NCBI GenBank assembly: GCA_002898115.1
Contig: BDTL01000146.1
Coordinates: forward strand, 1-9,547
DNA: 9,547 nt
From: a bacterium BMS3Bbin02
GTDB taxonomy: Bacteria; Actinomycetota; Acidimicrobiia; Spongiisociales; UBA5794
Direction: 5' to 3'
The notes under the pieces are model-generated. The model did not search any database. It was given only the letters and a program-made list of their open reading frames with translations, and had not been told where the DNA came from. Position numbers and translations under genes: made by a program. This document shows positions 1 through 5,977 of this stretch, in pieces; positions within the stretch are counted from its first letter, which is position 1; each line of letters opens with the position of its first letter.

Positions 1-40
1 CAGTCTCTGTCGTCCTTCACGCAACACCCCCGAAAAGAGG

Positions 41-1312
41 TTAGGCGGAGCGTTCTTCCTGGATGTCCTCGGTTGCGATCTCCTGGATCGGCACGAGGGT
101 CGGGTTCACGCGGTCACGAACAACGGCGCCGTCAATAACAACTCGGGCGATATCGGTACGCGTGGGCAGGTCATACATCGTGTCGAGCAAAACCTCTTCC
201 ATGATCGCTCGCAGCCCGCGAGCACCGGTGGTCCGCTTCATCGCCTGTTCGGCAATAGCAACGAGGGCGTCATCTTCAACGACTAGCTCAACACCGTCCA
301 TCTCGAAGAATCTCTGGTATTGCTTGATGAGTGCGTTTTTGGGTTCTGTCAGCACACGAATGAGTGACTCAAGGTCAAGCTCGCCGACCGTAGCGACAAC
401 CGGCAGACGACCTATGAACTCAGGAATCAATCCGAAGGTAGTGAGGTCGACGGGCAGCACCTGGGAGAGGAGATCCTCGTCTTCAACAGCTTCACCGGTG
501 AGATGGCTTCCGAATCCGATGGCATTCTTACCGACACGAGCACGGATGATATCTTCGAGGCCGGCGAACGCTCCGCCGCAGATAAACAACATGTTGGTCG
601 TATCGATCTGGAGGAACTCCTGATGCGGGTGCTTGCGGCCACCCTGGGGTGGGACACTCGCCTCGGTACCCTCAAGGATCTTCAACAGGGCTTGCTGCAC
701 ACCCTCACCGGACACATCGCGTGTGATCGAAGGGTTCTCGGCTTTGCGAGCAACCTTGTCGACCTCATCTATGTAGATGATGCCGGTCTCGGCACGCTTG
801 ATATCGAAATCCGCGGCCTGGATCAGCTTGAGAAGAATGTTCTCTACGTCCTCGCCGACGTACCCCGCCTCGGTGAGTGCGGTTGCATCCGCAATAGCAA
901 ACGGCACATTGAGAAGACGAGCCAGCGTCTGGGCCAATAGTGTCTTACCAACACCGGTCGGCCCGACGAGAAGGATGTTCGACTTCTGGAGCTCGACGTC
1001 ACTGTCGAGCGCCCGTTGGCCGACACGAACCCTCTTGTAGTGGTTGTACACCGCTACCGCGAGGACCTTCTTCGCGCGGTCCTGTCCCACAACGTAGTCG
1101 TCGAGAAACTCGAAGATCTCCGACGGCTTGGGGAGCTCATCGAAGCTGACCTCTTCCTTTTCGGAGAGCTCCTCCTCGATGATCTCATTGCACAGGTCAA
1201 TGCATTCATCACAGATGTACACGCCGGGTCCTGCGATGAGCTTCTTCACTTGCTTTTGTGACTTACCACAGAAGCTGCATTTCAGAAGCTCGCTACCTTC
1301 GTACTTAGCCAA
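41..1312 (-). CDS. clpX: ClpX, ATP-dependent unfoldase subunit of Clp protease
   Basis: Hexameric AAA+ unfoldase that recognises tagged proteins, unfolds them with ATP and threads them into ClpP in the cytosol. The 423-residue product has the usual ClpX length. An N-terminal C4 zinc-binding domain has Cys12, Cys15, Cys34 and Cys37. The AAA+ core has Walker A GPTGVGKT (117-124), Walker B IIYIDEVD (178-185), the substrate-gripping pore loop GYVGED (150-155), the second pore loop RKH (226-228), an IGF ClpP-docking loop (265-267) and the sensor-2 motif GARGLR near the C-terminus. The start is TTG, chosen because AGGAG lies 6 nt upstream and translation gives the family-typical zinc domain. It is the last gene of tig-clpP-clpX, 9 nt after the clpP stop. 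That stop codon overlaps the clpX Shine-Dalgarno, which suggests translational coupling. I see no clear U-tract terminator in the 40 bases after the stop. Confidence 0.98.
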   Translation of the reverse strand: MAKYEGSELLKCSFCGKSQKQVKKLIAGPGVYICDECIDLCNEIIEEELSEKEEVSFDELPKPSEIFEFLDDYVVGQDRAKKVLAVAVYNHYKRVRVGQRALDSDVELQKSNILLVGPTGVGKTLLAQTLARLLNVPFAIADATALTEAGYVGEDVENILLKLIQAADFDIKRAETGIIYIDEVDKVARKAENPSITRDVSGEGVQQALLKILEGTEASVPPQGGRKHPHQEFLQIDTTNMLFICGGAFAGLEDIIRARVGKNAIGFGSHLTGEAVEDEDLLSQVLPVDLTTFGLIPEFIGRLPVVATVGELDLESLIRVLTEPKNALIKQYQRFFEMDGVELVVEDDALVAIAEQAMKRTTGARGLRAIMEEVLLDTMYDLPTRTDIARVVIDGAVVRDRVNPTLVPIQEIATEDIQEERSA

Positions 1313-1318
1313 CGGCTA

Positions 1319-1323
1319 CTCCT
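1319..1323 (-). promoter_or_regulatory. Shine-Dalgarno deciding the TTG start of clpX
   Basis: AGGAG on the minus strand sits 6 nt before the TTG at 1312-1310. It overlaps the clpP stop codon TAG at 1324-1322, reading TAGGAG. A ribosome ending clpP would therefore finish on the clpX binding site, which fits coupled translation of the protease and its unfoldase. Confidence 0.8.
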
Positions 1324-1930
1324 AATTGGATGCGGCCACGAGCGAACGAGGTGAAAGAACCTCGTCGATCACGCCGTACTCTTTTGCTTCGCCGGAACTC
1401 AACCAATAGTCGCGTTCGGTGTCCTCTTGAACTCGTTCGAGCGGCTGTTTGGTGTGCCCTGCAAGAAGTTGATTGATCTCTTCGCGTGTCTTGAGAATCT
1501 CACGCGCATGAATCTCGATGTCCGTTGCTTGTCCACCGAGTCCGGAAATGTGCGGCTGGTGCAACATAATGCGACTGTGCGGGAGGGCGTAACGTTTGCC
1601 CTCCGCTCCGCCGGCGAGCAGGACGGCCGCGGCAGACGCTGCAAGACCCATGCAGTACGTCGAAACATCCGGCTTGACGAACTGCATTGTGTCGTAAATC
1701 GCCATCAACGCGTAGGTCGACCCGCCCGGGGAGTTGATGTACAACATGATGTCTTTATCGGGATCGTCACCCTCAAGGTGAAGCAGCTGGGCCATGATGA
1801 GGTTCGCGATCGTGTCATCAATGGGAGTACCCAGAAAAATAATACGATCCTTGAGCAGGCGGCTGTAGATGTCGGACACCCGCTCACCTCGCGGGGTCTG
1901 CTCAATAACGGTAGGGACTAGATAGCTCAT
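1322..1930 (-). CDS. clpP: ClpP, serine protease subunit of Clp (ClpP2-like)
   Basis: Self-compartmentalised serine peptidase (family S14) that degrades proteins delivered by ClpX or ClpC in the cytosol. The 202-residue product has a complete triad: Ser99 in the GLAAS motif, His124 in MLHQP and Asp174 in DTERD. The YINSPGG oxyanion-loop region is at 64-70 and the GGQATDIEI handle-helix region is near 132-140. After the catalytic serine it reads AAAVLLAGG. From memory this resembles actinobacterial ClpP2 more than ClpP1, which has AASMG at that point. ATG start, with AAAGG 10 nt upstream. It lies 39 nt after tig and 9 nt before clpX. Only one clpP lies in this operon, whereas many actinobacteria have adjacent clpP1 and clpP2 that assemble into a mixed barrel. 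A second copy may lie elsewhere. Confidence 0.97.
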   Translation of the reverse strand: MSYLVPTVIEQTPRGERVSDIYSRLLKDRIIFLGTPIDDTIANLIMAQLLHLEGDDPDKDIMLYINSPGGSTYALMAIYDTMQFVKPDVSTYCMGLAASAAAVLLAGGAEGKRYALPHSRIMLHQPHISGLGGQATDIEIHAREILKTREEINQLLAGHTKQPLERVQEDTERDYWLSSGEAKEYGVIDEVLSPRSLVAASN

Positions 1931-1969
1931 GTAATTGTGGCCTTTCGCACAGACTCACCCGATGGAGGG

Positions 1970-3382
1970 CTACTCCTCGGGTGACTCTTCAACTTCTTTG
2001 TCGGAGTCTGATTCCAACTTAGCTTCATCGGAGTCAAAATCGTTGTCATCATCACTGTCGGCAGGTGCCGGTTCTAAGTCAATAGTGTTGCCGTCTTCGT
2101 CGATAGCCACCACCCCGGACATGATCGCCTCAAGTGCTTTCCTCCGAAGAATATCATCGCTCAGGGTGTCCAAACGCCCATCGCTCTCGAGTTGCCGGAA
2201 TAGCTCATCGGGATTCATCTCGGCCTGAGAGGCAAGTGCGGACACCGCCTCGAGAACCTCGTCGTCGTTCACTTCTATGGACTCGACCTTGGCGACGCCT
2301 TCGAGCAGCACCCTCGTCTTCAGCGTCCGAATCGCTTGTGTTTTCGAGTCCGCGATAAAGTCTTCCTGGCTTTGACCGGTGATCTGAAGATAATTCTCGA
2401 GCCCGATACCTTGCTCCTGGAGACGATGCGCAAGGTTATGAATCGACGCCTCGGCTTCGGTGTCGATGAGCGACTGCGGAAGATCCAGACTCAGGTCCTC
2501 TGCTAGGTCCATCATCACACGGTCCTGAAAGTCGTTGCGCGCGGTGGCTTTCGCCATCTCGTTCATGTTATGGCGCAACATGGACACCAGTTCGTCGACC
2601 GTTTCGAATTCGGAGACCTCCTGAACCCATTCGTCGGTTACCTCCGGCAGGTTCTTCGAGCGCACCGCCTTCACCGTCGCGAGAAGCTCAACCTCCTCGC
2701 CGCCACGATCACCAAACCCCTCGGGCAGAACTCCCGGACCCTGCGCGGTTTCGTCTGCGGAAACACCTACGAGCAGAGCGTCCAAACCCTCGACGAACGA
2801 CGACGACCCGACCTCGTAGAGAAGATCTGTCGCTCCCGCGTCCTCGATGACGTCCCCGTCGACTGCGGCGGAGAGGTCAATCATCACGAAATCGCCCTCC
2901 TCCGCTGCTCGGTCAACATCCTCAAGGGTCGCGTATTGGCCGCGAAGCCTGTCGATCTGCTCATCGATCGCTTCCTGAGTTACCGGGGCGATGTCGACTT
3001 CGACCTCACGACCGACGAAGTCGGGAACAGCCTCAACCGTCGGCCACAAGGTGATGACAACATCGACCTCGACACCCCCGCCATCGATGTCCTCGATCGC
3101 GGTGATCGCTGGTCGCGTTGCCGGACTGAGGTCCTCGGCTTCAAGAGCGTTGCCAACAGCCTCGGGCAAGGCCTCGTCAATGGCCTCCGAACGAAGCTTA
3201 TCCGCTCCGACCATCCGCTCAACAATCTGGCGCGGAACCTTGCCGGGACGGAACCCCTTCACCTTCAACTGCTTGGAAAGCTTGTTGGCAGCGACCGTTT
3301 TCGCCGCTTCCAGTTCCTCTTCACCAAGTTGGATCTTGAGAAGACGTTCAAACGGACCAGCCTCAGTGACCTGGGTCTGCAC
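1970..3382 (-). CDS. tig: Trigger factor, ribosome-associated chaperone and peptidyl-prolyl isomerase
   Basis: Binds ribosomal protein L23 at the exit tunnel, shelters nascent chains and has an FKBP-type prolyl isomerase domain. The 470-residue product starts with the ribosome-binding domain, including the signature loop GFRPGKVP at 43-50 (GFRKGKVP in E. coli). A middle segment (roughly 150-240) with GDFVMIDL and a hydrophobic FVEGLDALLVG stretch matches the PPIase domain. A long helical C-terminal chaperone domain follows. The last 40-odd residues are very rich in Asp, Glu and Ser, a tail also common in other actinobacterial trigger factors. The GTG start at 3382 was chosen because AAGGAG lies 6 nt upstream and the N-terminus then fits the family. 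A longer in-frame reading would run through tRNA-His. First gene of the tig-clpP-clpX operon, downstream of four tRNA genes on the same strand. Confidence 0.97.
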   Translation of the reverse strand: MQTQVTEAGPFERLLKIQLGEEELEAAKTVAANKLSKQLKVKGFRPGKVPRQIVERMVGADKLRSEAIDEALPEAVGNALEAEDLSPATRPAITAIEDIDGGGVEVDVVITLWPTVEAVPDFVGREVEVDIAPVTQEAIDEQIDRLRGQYATLEDVDRAAEEGDFVMIDLSAAVDGDVIEDAGATDLLYEVGSSSFVEGLDALLVGVSADETAQGPGVLPEGFGDRGGEEVELLATVKAVRSKNLPEVTDEWVQEVSEFETVDELVSMLRHNMNEMAKATARNDFQDRVMMDLAEDLSLDLPQSLIDTEAEASIHNLAHRLQEQGIGLENYLQITGQSQEDFIADSKTQAIRTLKTRVLLEGVAKVESIEVNDDEVLEAVSALASQAEMNPDELFRQLESDGRLDTLSDDILRRKALEAIMSGVVAIDEDGNTIDLEPAPADSDDDNDFDSDEAKLESDSDKEVEESPEE

Positions 3383-3388
3383 TGTGAG

Positions 3389-3394
3389 CTCCTT
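3389..3394 (-). promoter_or_regulatory. Shine-Dalgarno deciding the GTG start of tig
   Basis: A strong AAGGAG on the minus strand lies 6 nt before GTG at 3382-3380. It fixes the trigger factor start and excludes the upstream in-frame extension, which overlaps the tRNA-His gene. Confidence 0.85.
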
Positions 3395-3410
3395 GTATAT
3401 GCATCGGATG

Positions 3411-3454
3411 AAAAATTGACTCGTCCCACCCGGCTTACACCGCGGCGGACGAGT
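3411..3454 (-). terminator. Intrinsic terminator-like hairpin after tRNA-His
   Basis: Read on the minus strand, a perfect 8-bp stem ACTCGTCC/GGACGAGT (3454-3447 with 3426-3419) encloses a 20-nt GC-rich loop that can fold further. It is followed by CAA and then five T residues (3415-3411). It starts 3 nt after the CCA end of tRNA-His and stops 17 nt before the tig Shine-Dalgarno. This is the form expected of a Rho-independent terminator ending the Pro-Gly-Arg-His tRNA transcript. It would imply that tig has its own promoter nearby, or that read-through is partial. The large loop makes the structure less certain than a textbook terminator. Confidence 0.6.
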
Positions 3455-3457
3455 GAA

Positions 3458-3536
3458 TGGGGTGACCGACGGGATTTGAACCCGCGACCTCCTGGACCAC
3501 AACCAGGCGCTCTAACCAAGCTGAGCTACGGCCACC
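3458..3536 (-). tRNA. tRNA-His (anticodon GTG)
   Basis: Full cloverleaf on the minus strand. The 7-bp acceptor stem GTGGCCG/CGGTCAC has one G-T wobble, the D arm is standard, the anticodon loop TTGTGGT is closed by CCTGG/CCAGG, and the T loop is TTCAAAT. The histidine identity marks are present: discriminator C73, and an extra G at -1 (complement of position 3536) able to pair with it. It is the only tRNA here with an encoded CCA end (3460-3458). Last of four co-directional tRNA genes before tig. Confidence 0.97.
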
Positions 3537-3561
3537 ATGTAGGTGTGACGGTTTCCCGCCG

Positions 3562-3634
3562 CGCCCCTGGAAGGATTCGAACCTCCGACCAAGAGCTTAG
3601 AAGGCTCCTGCTCTGTCCTCTGAGCTACAGGGGC
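3562..3634 (-). tRNA. tRNA-Arg (anticodon TCT)
   Basis: Cloverleaf on the minus strand with acceptor GCCCCTG/CAGGGGC, D arm AGCTCAGAGGACAGAGC, anticodon loop CTTCTAA giving TCT (reads AGA and AGG arginine codons), T loop TTCGAAT and discriminator G. No CCA is encoded (the gene is followed by CGG), so CCA must be added by the nucleotidyltransferase. Only 25 nt separate it from tRNA-His downstream. Confidence 0.96.
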
Positions 3635-3697
3635 ATCGCACGGGCAGCCGCCCGATACACCATGTTGGCACAGTTATGACCCAGGTTCGATTCTTCG

Positions 3698-3768
3698 AGC
3701 GGATGACGGGTATCGAACCCGCGTCACCAGCTTGGAAGGCTGGGGCTCTGCCATTGAGCTACATCCGC
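3698..3768 (-). tRNA. tRNA-Gly (anticodon TCC)
   Basis: Cloverleaf on the minus strand, 71 nt as usual for this isoacceptor. Acceptor GCGGATG/CATCCGC, anticodon loop CTTCCAA giving TCC (reads GGA), T loop TTCGATA, discriminator T. No encoded CCA. It lies 32 nt after tRNA-Pro and 63 nt before tRNA-Arg. The gap to tRNA-Arg holds a short CGGGC/GCCCG hairpin (3641-3654) without a T tract. Confidence 0.96.
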
Positions 3769-3800
3769 AACTTTTGTGCGCCCCAAGAAGGACGCGCTCG

Positions 3801-3874
3801 TCGGGCTGGTCGGATTTGAACCGACGACCCCCTGGTCCCAAACCAGGTGCGCTGCCAAGCTGCGCTACAGCCCG
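3801..3874 (-). tRNA. tRNA-Pro (anticodon TGG)
   Basis: Cloverleaf on the minus strand with acceptor CGGGCTG/CAGCCCG, anticodon loop TTTGGGA giving TGG (reads CCA), T loop TTCAAAT and discriminator A. No encoded CCA. It is the promoter-proximal gene of the minus-strand tRNA group and faces away from tRNA-Lys across a 92-nt divergent gap. Confidence 0.96.
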
Positions 3875-3966
3875 AAAAAACGGAAACGTATTCTTGCAGG
3901 TTCTAGCGAGCGTGCGAACTCGACGCGACTTCTCGCCACGCGCATCGCTTGCTATCGTAGCCCGGC
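3875..3966. promoter_or_regulatory. Divergent tRNA promoter region (inferred)
   Basis: This 92-nt gap separates tRNA-Pro (minus) from tRNA-Lys (plus) and must supply start signals for at least one group. On the plus strand TATCGT at 3953-3958 is a possible -10 element (TAnnnT), 8 nt before the mature tRNA-Lys 5' end. On the minus strand TACGTT, about 10 nt before tRNA-Pro, is a comparable candidate. I could not find a convincing -35 hexamer for either, so the placement is tentative. Confidence 0.3.
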
Positions 3967-4039
3967 GGGTCGCTAGCTCAACTGGCAGAGCAATCGGCTC
4001 TTAACCGATAGGTTCAGGGTTCAAGTCCCTGGCGACCCA
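3967..4039 (+). tRNA. tRNA-Lys (anticodon CTT)
   Basis: Cloverleaf with acceptor GGGTCGC/GCGACCC, D arm TAGCTCAACTGGCAGAGCA, anticodon stem ATCGG/CCGAT around loop CTCTTAA giving CTT (reads AAG), T loop TTCAAGT and discriminator A. No CCA encoded. First of two plus-strand tRNA genes. The 84-nt gap to tRNA-Leu holds no gene and no clear terminator. Confidence 0.97.
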
Positions 4040-4123
4040 CACCGTGGAGCTTCCCGTCTCCCGCCCCACCCGATGACTCGATCATTACCTGGTGACTGGA
4101 GGCGGGGAACGCTCCCGACCTTC

Positions 4124-4208
4124 GCGGACGTAGCCGAATTTGGTATAGGCGCCAGACTTAGGATCTGGTGTGCGAAAGCACATGTGGGTTCGAGTCCCAC
4201 CGTCCGCA
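4124..4208 (+). tRNA. tRNA-Leu (anticodon TAG)
   Basis: An 85-nt class II tRNA with the long variable arm typical of leucine: a TGTGC/GCACA stem capped by GAAA. Acceptor GCGGACG/CGTCCGC, anticodon stem CCAGA/TCTGG around loop CTTAGGA giving TAG (reads CUA), T loop TTCGAGT, discriminator A. No encoded CCA. It is followed after 29 nt by the long inverted repeat that precedes threonine synthase. Confidence 0.97.
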
Positions 4209-4237
4209 CAAAGCCCCAGTATCCCCACGACTCTTCC

Positions 4238-4286
4238 GTTTTGGTGACGCTCAACGGGAATAATCCAGCTTGAGCGTCACGAAAAC
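4238..4286. repeat. Imperfect 17-bp inverted repeat between tRNA-Leu and thrC
   Basis: Arms 4238-4254 and 4270-4286 pair over 17 positions with a single G-G mismatch: 11 perfect inner pairs (GTGACGCTCAA/TTGAGCGTCAC) and 5 outer pairs (GTTTT/AAAAC), around a 15-nt spacer. The T run is on the left of the GC-richer stem and the A run on the right. This is the opposite of a bidirectional intrinsic terminator, so on neither strand is the stem followed by a U tract. It ends 24 nt before the preferred thrC ATG. It could be a U-less terminator for the tRNA transcript, an RNA structure in the thrC leader, or a protein-binding operator. The sequence alone does not decide. Confidence 0.75.
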
Positions 4287-4310
4287 AAAGAAGTGCTATC
4301 AATAGGTGTC

Positions 4311-5504
4311 ATGCACCTCCAGATCAACCCTCACATTGCCCGGCTCATCTGCTCCCGAACCGGGGAGGAGGTGGGCAACAACGACTGGTCAAGGCCGATC
4401 GGGCTCTCCCCCGCCGGGTTCCCGGTGACTATCGAGTACGACCTCGGCGCGGTCGCCTCTCTCAGCGTCGCAACACGAACCGGCCTGTGGACACATCGCA
4501 ACCTGCTGCCGGTGTGGAATGTCCCGGACGGGTACGCAGCGGACGTCGGTACGACACCGACAATTCGGTCAGCGGCGTTGAGTGATCGGCTCGGCGTTGA
4601 CCTGTGGGTGAAGAACGAGAACACCAACCCGTCGGGATCGTTCAAGGACAGAGGTCTCGCGGTTGGTGTTGCGCTCGGCACTGCGCTCGGGGCACAAGGA
4701 TTCTTTCTCCCGACTCAGGGAAACGCGGGCGTTGCCGCCGCATTGTTCTCGACGCGCATGGGCCTCCTCCCCTGTGAGGTGACCATGCCCGAGGGATACC
4801 AGGGTGGGTTCTATCACCGAGCTGTCGAGCACTACGGAGGCAACGTAACTTTTGCCGGCGCCAACATCGCGGCCGCGGGTGTCGCCGCCCGCGAGGCCAT
4901 GGCGGGCGAGGTCGCGGCGGGTCGCCGTGTTGATCTATCCACGTTCTTCGAACCAGGCCGTCTCGAGGGAAAAAAGACGATGGGGTTGGAGATCATCACA
5001 CAGTTCGAAGACACACTTCCCGACTGGATCATCTACCCGACAGGTGGTGGCACCGGACTCGTCGGCATCTGGAAGGCATTCACAGAATTGAGAGCAATCG
5101 GGACGCTTCGAACCGATCAAAAACTCCCTCGAATGGCCGCAGTGCAATCCGAAGCGTGTGCTCCGGTGGTCGAGGCGTTCGCCCGCGGCGATGAGACCGT
5201 AAGCGGCGTCACATCACTCGGGACCATCGCCGACGGTCTCGATGTCCCCGGCGCAATCATGGGACACTCGATTCTTCAGGTTCTCCGCGAGTCCGGGGGT
5301 ACCGCAACGGCGGTCTCGGAAGACGCAATCGAAGGTGCTTTCCATGACTTCGCGCGGGTCGGTGTCCCGGCCGGTTACGAGACTGCCGCGACCCTCGCCG
5401 CACTTGAAACATTATTGCGGTCTGACACGATCGAGAAGGGCCAGCGCGTGTTGCTCCTCAACACCGGCGGACCCTCTGTCGCCCTCGCAAAGTCCATGCC
5501 GTAG
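4311..5504 (+). CDS. thrC: Threonine synthase
   Basis: PLP enzyme that converts O-phospho-L-homoserine to L-threonine, the last step of threonine biosynthesis in the cytosol. The 397-residue product has the cofactor lysine Lys112 in SGSFKDRG, the PTQGNAG substrate-binding segment (134-140), the family segment FEPGRLEGKKTMG (213-225) and the phosphate-binding glycine loop PTGGGTG (243-249). The N-terminus keeps the layout of the usual zinc ribbon, ending in VTIEYDL (39-45), but only Cys14 remains; Thr17, Leu32 and Ala35 stand where cysteines normally sit. ATG 4311 was preferred over an in-frame GTG at 4293 because it fits the family N-terminus and has a weak AGG 5 nt upstream; the start is not certain. 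It stands apart from hom and thrB, which are not in the window. The upstream inverted repeat may influence it. Confidence 0.93.
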   Translation: MHLQINPHIARLICSRTGEEVGNNDWSRPIGLSPAGFPVTIEYDLGAVASLSVATRTGLWTHRNLLPVWNVPDGYAADVGTTPTIRSAALSDRLGVDLWVKNENTNPSGSFKDRGLAVGVALGTALGAQGFFLPTQGNAGVAAALFSTRMGLLPCEVTMPEGYQGGFYHRAVEHYGGNVTFAGANIAAAGVAAREAMAGEVAAGRRVDLSTFFEPGRLEGKKTMGLEIITQFEDTLPDWIIYPTGGGTGLVGIWKAFTELRAIGTLRTDQKLPRMAAVQSEACAPVVEAFARGDETVSGVTSLGTIADGLDVPGAIMGHSILQVLRESGGTATAVSEDAIEGAFHDFARVGVPAGYETAATLAALETLLRSDTIEKGQRVLLLNTGGPSVALAKSMP

Positions 5505-5567
5505 CAGGATGCCGCCTTCCTGTAACTACCTGTAGATATTGTGGGCTCTTCTGCCGACAGACACACC

Positions 5568-5960
5568 ATGGACCACCCCCTCCCCCTGCATAAGCGCTTC
5601 GTGGATCTCCTGAAACGTGCGTGGATCGAACGCGACCTGTCCATCGTTGATGGGATGGTCGCCGACGATGTGGTGACGTCACTTCGACCAGGAACCGAAC
5701 CGTTCCGGGACAAAAAGGCGGTGATGCACCGTGTCGGAAATCTCTGGGTGGTCCAGCAGAATATTTGGACCGACTGGACTGTCGTCTCGGACAGTGCGAG
5801 CACTTGCCGCATGGTTGGTCGCGCCGGATACACCAACGCCGCGTATGGGTCCTCGGTCACGTTTGAAGGAACAACCACGGTGACGTTCAAGGACGGTCTC
5901 GTGAGCCTTGTCGAAGTCGATGTCCGAGCAATCGCTGGGGAAGGGATCGAAGCGGGTTAG
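5568..5960 (+). CDS. Small NTF2/SnoaL-like protein of unknown function
   Basis: A 130-residue soluble protein with no signal peptide or membrane segment. An N-terminal amphipathic helix (FVDLLKRAWIERDL) followed by a VADDVV segment, a mid-region G/A/V motif and a C-terminal series of beta-strand-like segments (about 85-120, including VTFEGTTTVTFKDG) suggest the cone-shaped alpha+beta NTF2-like fold. Members range from isomerases and hydrolases to pure binding proteins, so no reaction can be assigned. An in-frame GTG at 5541 would add nine residues; neither start has a good Shine-Dalgarno. It follows thrC by 63 nt on the same strand and may share its transcript. Its stop overlaps the stop of convergent rdgB by 4 nt (TTAG, 5957-5960). 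Confidence 0.75.
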   Translation: MDHPLPLHKRFVDLLKRAWIERDLSIVDGMVADDVVTSLRPGTEPFRDKKAVMHRVGNLWVVQQNIWTDWTVVSDSASTCRMVGRAGYTNAAYGSSVTFEGTTTVTFKDGLVSLVEVDVRAIAGEGIEAG

Positions 5961-5977
5961 ATCCCAGACCCCGCTTC
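5949..5977. terminator. Possible bidirectional U-less hairpin over converging stops
   Basis: A perfect 8-bp inverted repeat GAAGCGGG (5949-5956) / CCCGCTTC (5970-5977) with a 13-nt loop. The loop contains the stop codons of both convergent genes, TAG on the plus strand and TAA on the minus strand, sharing TTAG. No T run follows on either strand. Hairpins without U tracts have been proposed as terminators in actinobacteria, and the position fits, but the arms are also coding sequence, so chance or protein constraint cannot be excluded. Confidence 0.45.

Noticed and set aside
3383..3502. In-frame N-terminal extension of tig
   Set aside because: It overlaps tRNA-His and the terminator-like hairpin, has no family similarity, and the GTG at 3382 has a strong Shine-Dalgarno.
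3641..3654. Short CGGGC/GCCCG hairpin between tRNA-Gly and tRNA-Arg as a terminator
   Set aside because: Only 5 bp with a 4-nt loop and no T tract on the minus strand. More likely incidental or a processing spacer.
2570..3679. A 369-codon open frame on the plus strand, opposite tig and two tRNA genes
   Set aside because: It is antisense to a clear trigger factor gene and runs through tRNA-His and tRNA-Arg. It is a by-product of GC-rich codon use, with no recognisable domain.
3684..3693. GGTTCGATTC, identical to a tRNA T-loop segment, on the plus strand between minus-strand tRNA genes
   Set aside because: The flanking bases (CCAGG and CTTCG) do not pair into a T stem and no other tRNA arms are nearby. 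Chance or an unrecognisable remnant.
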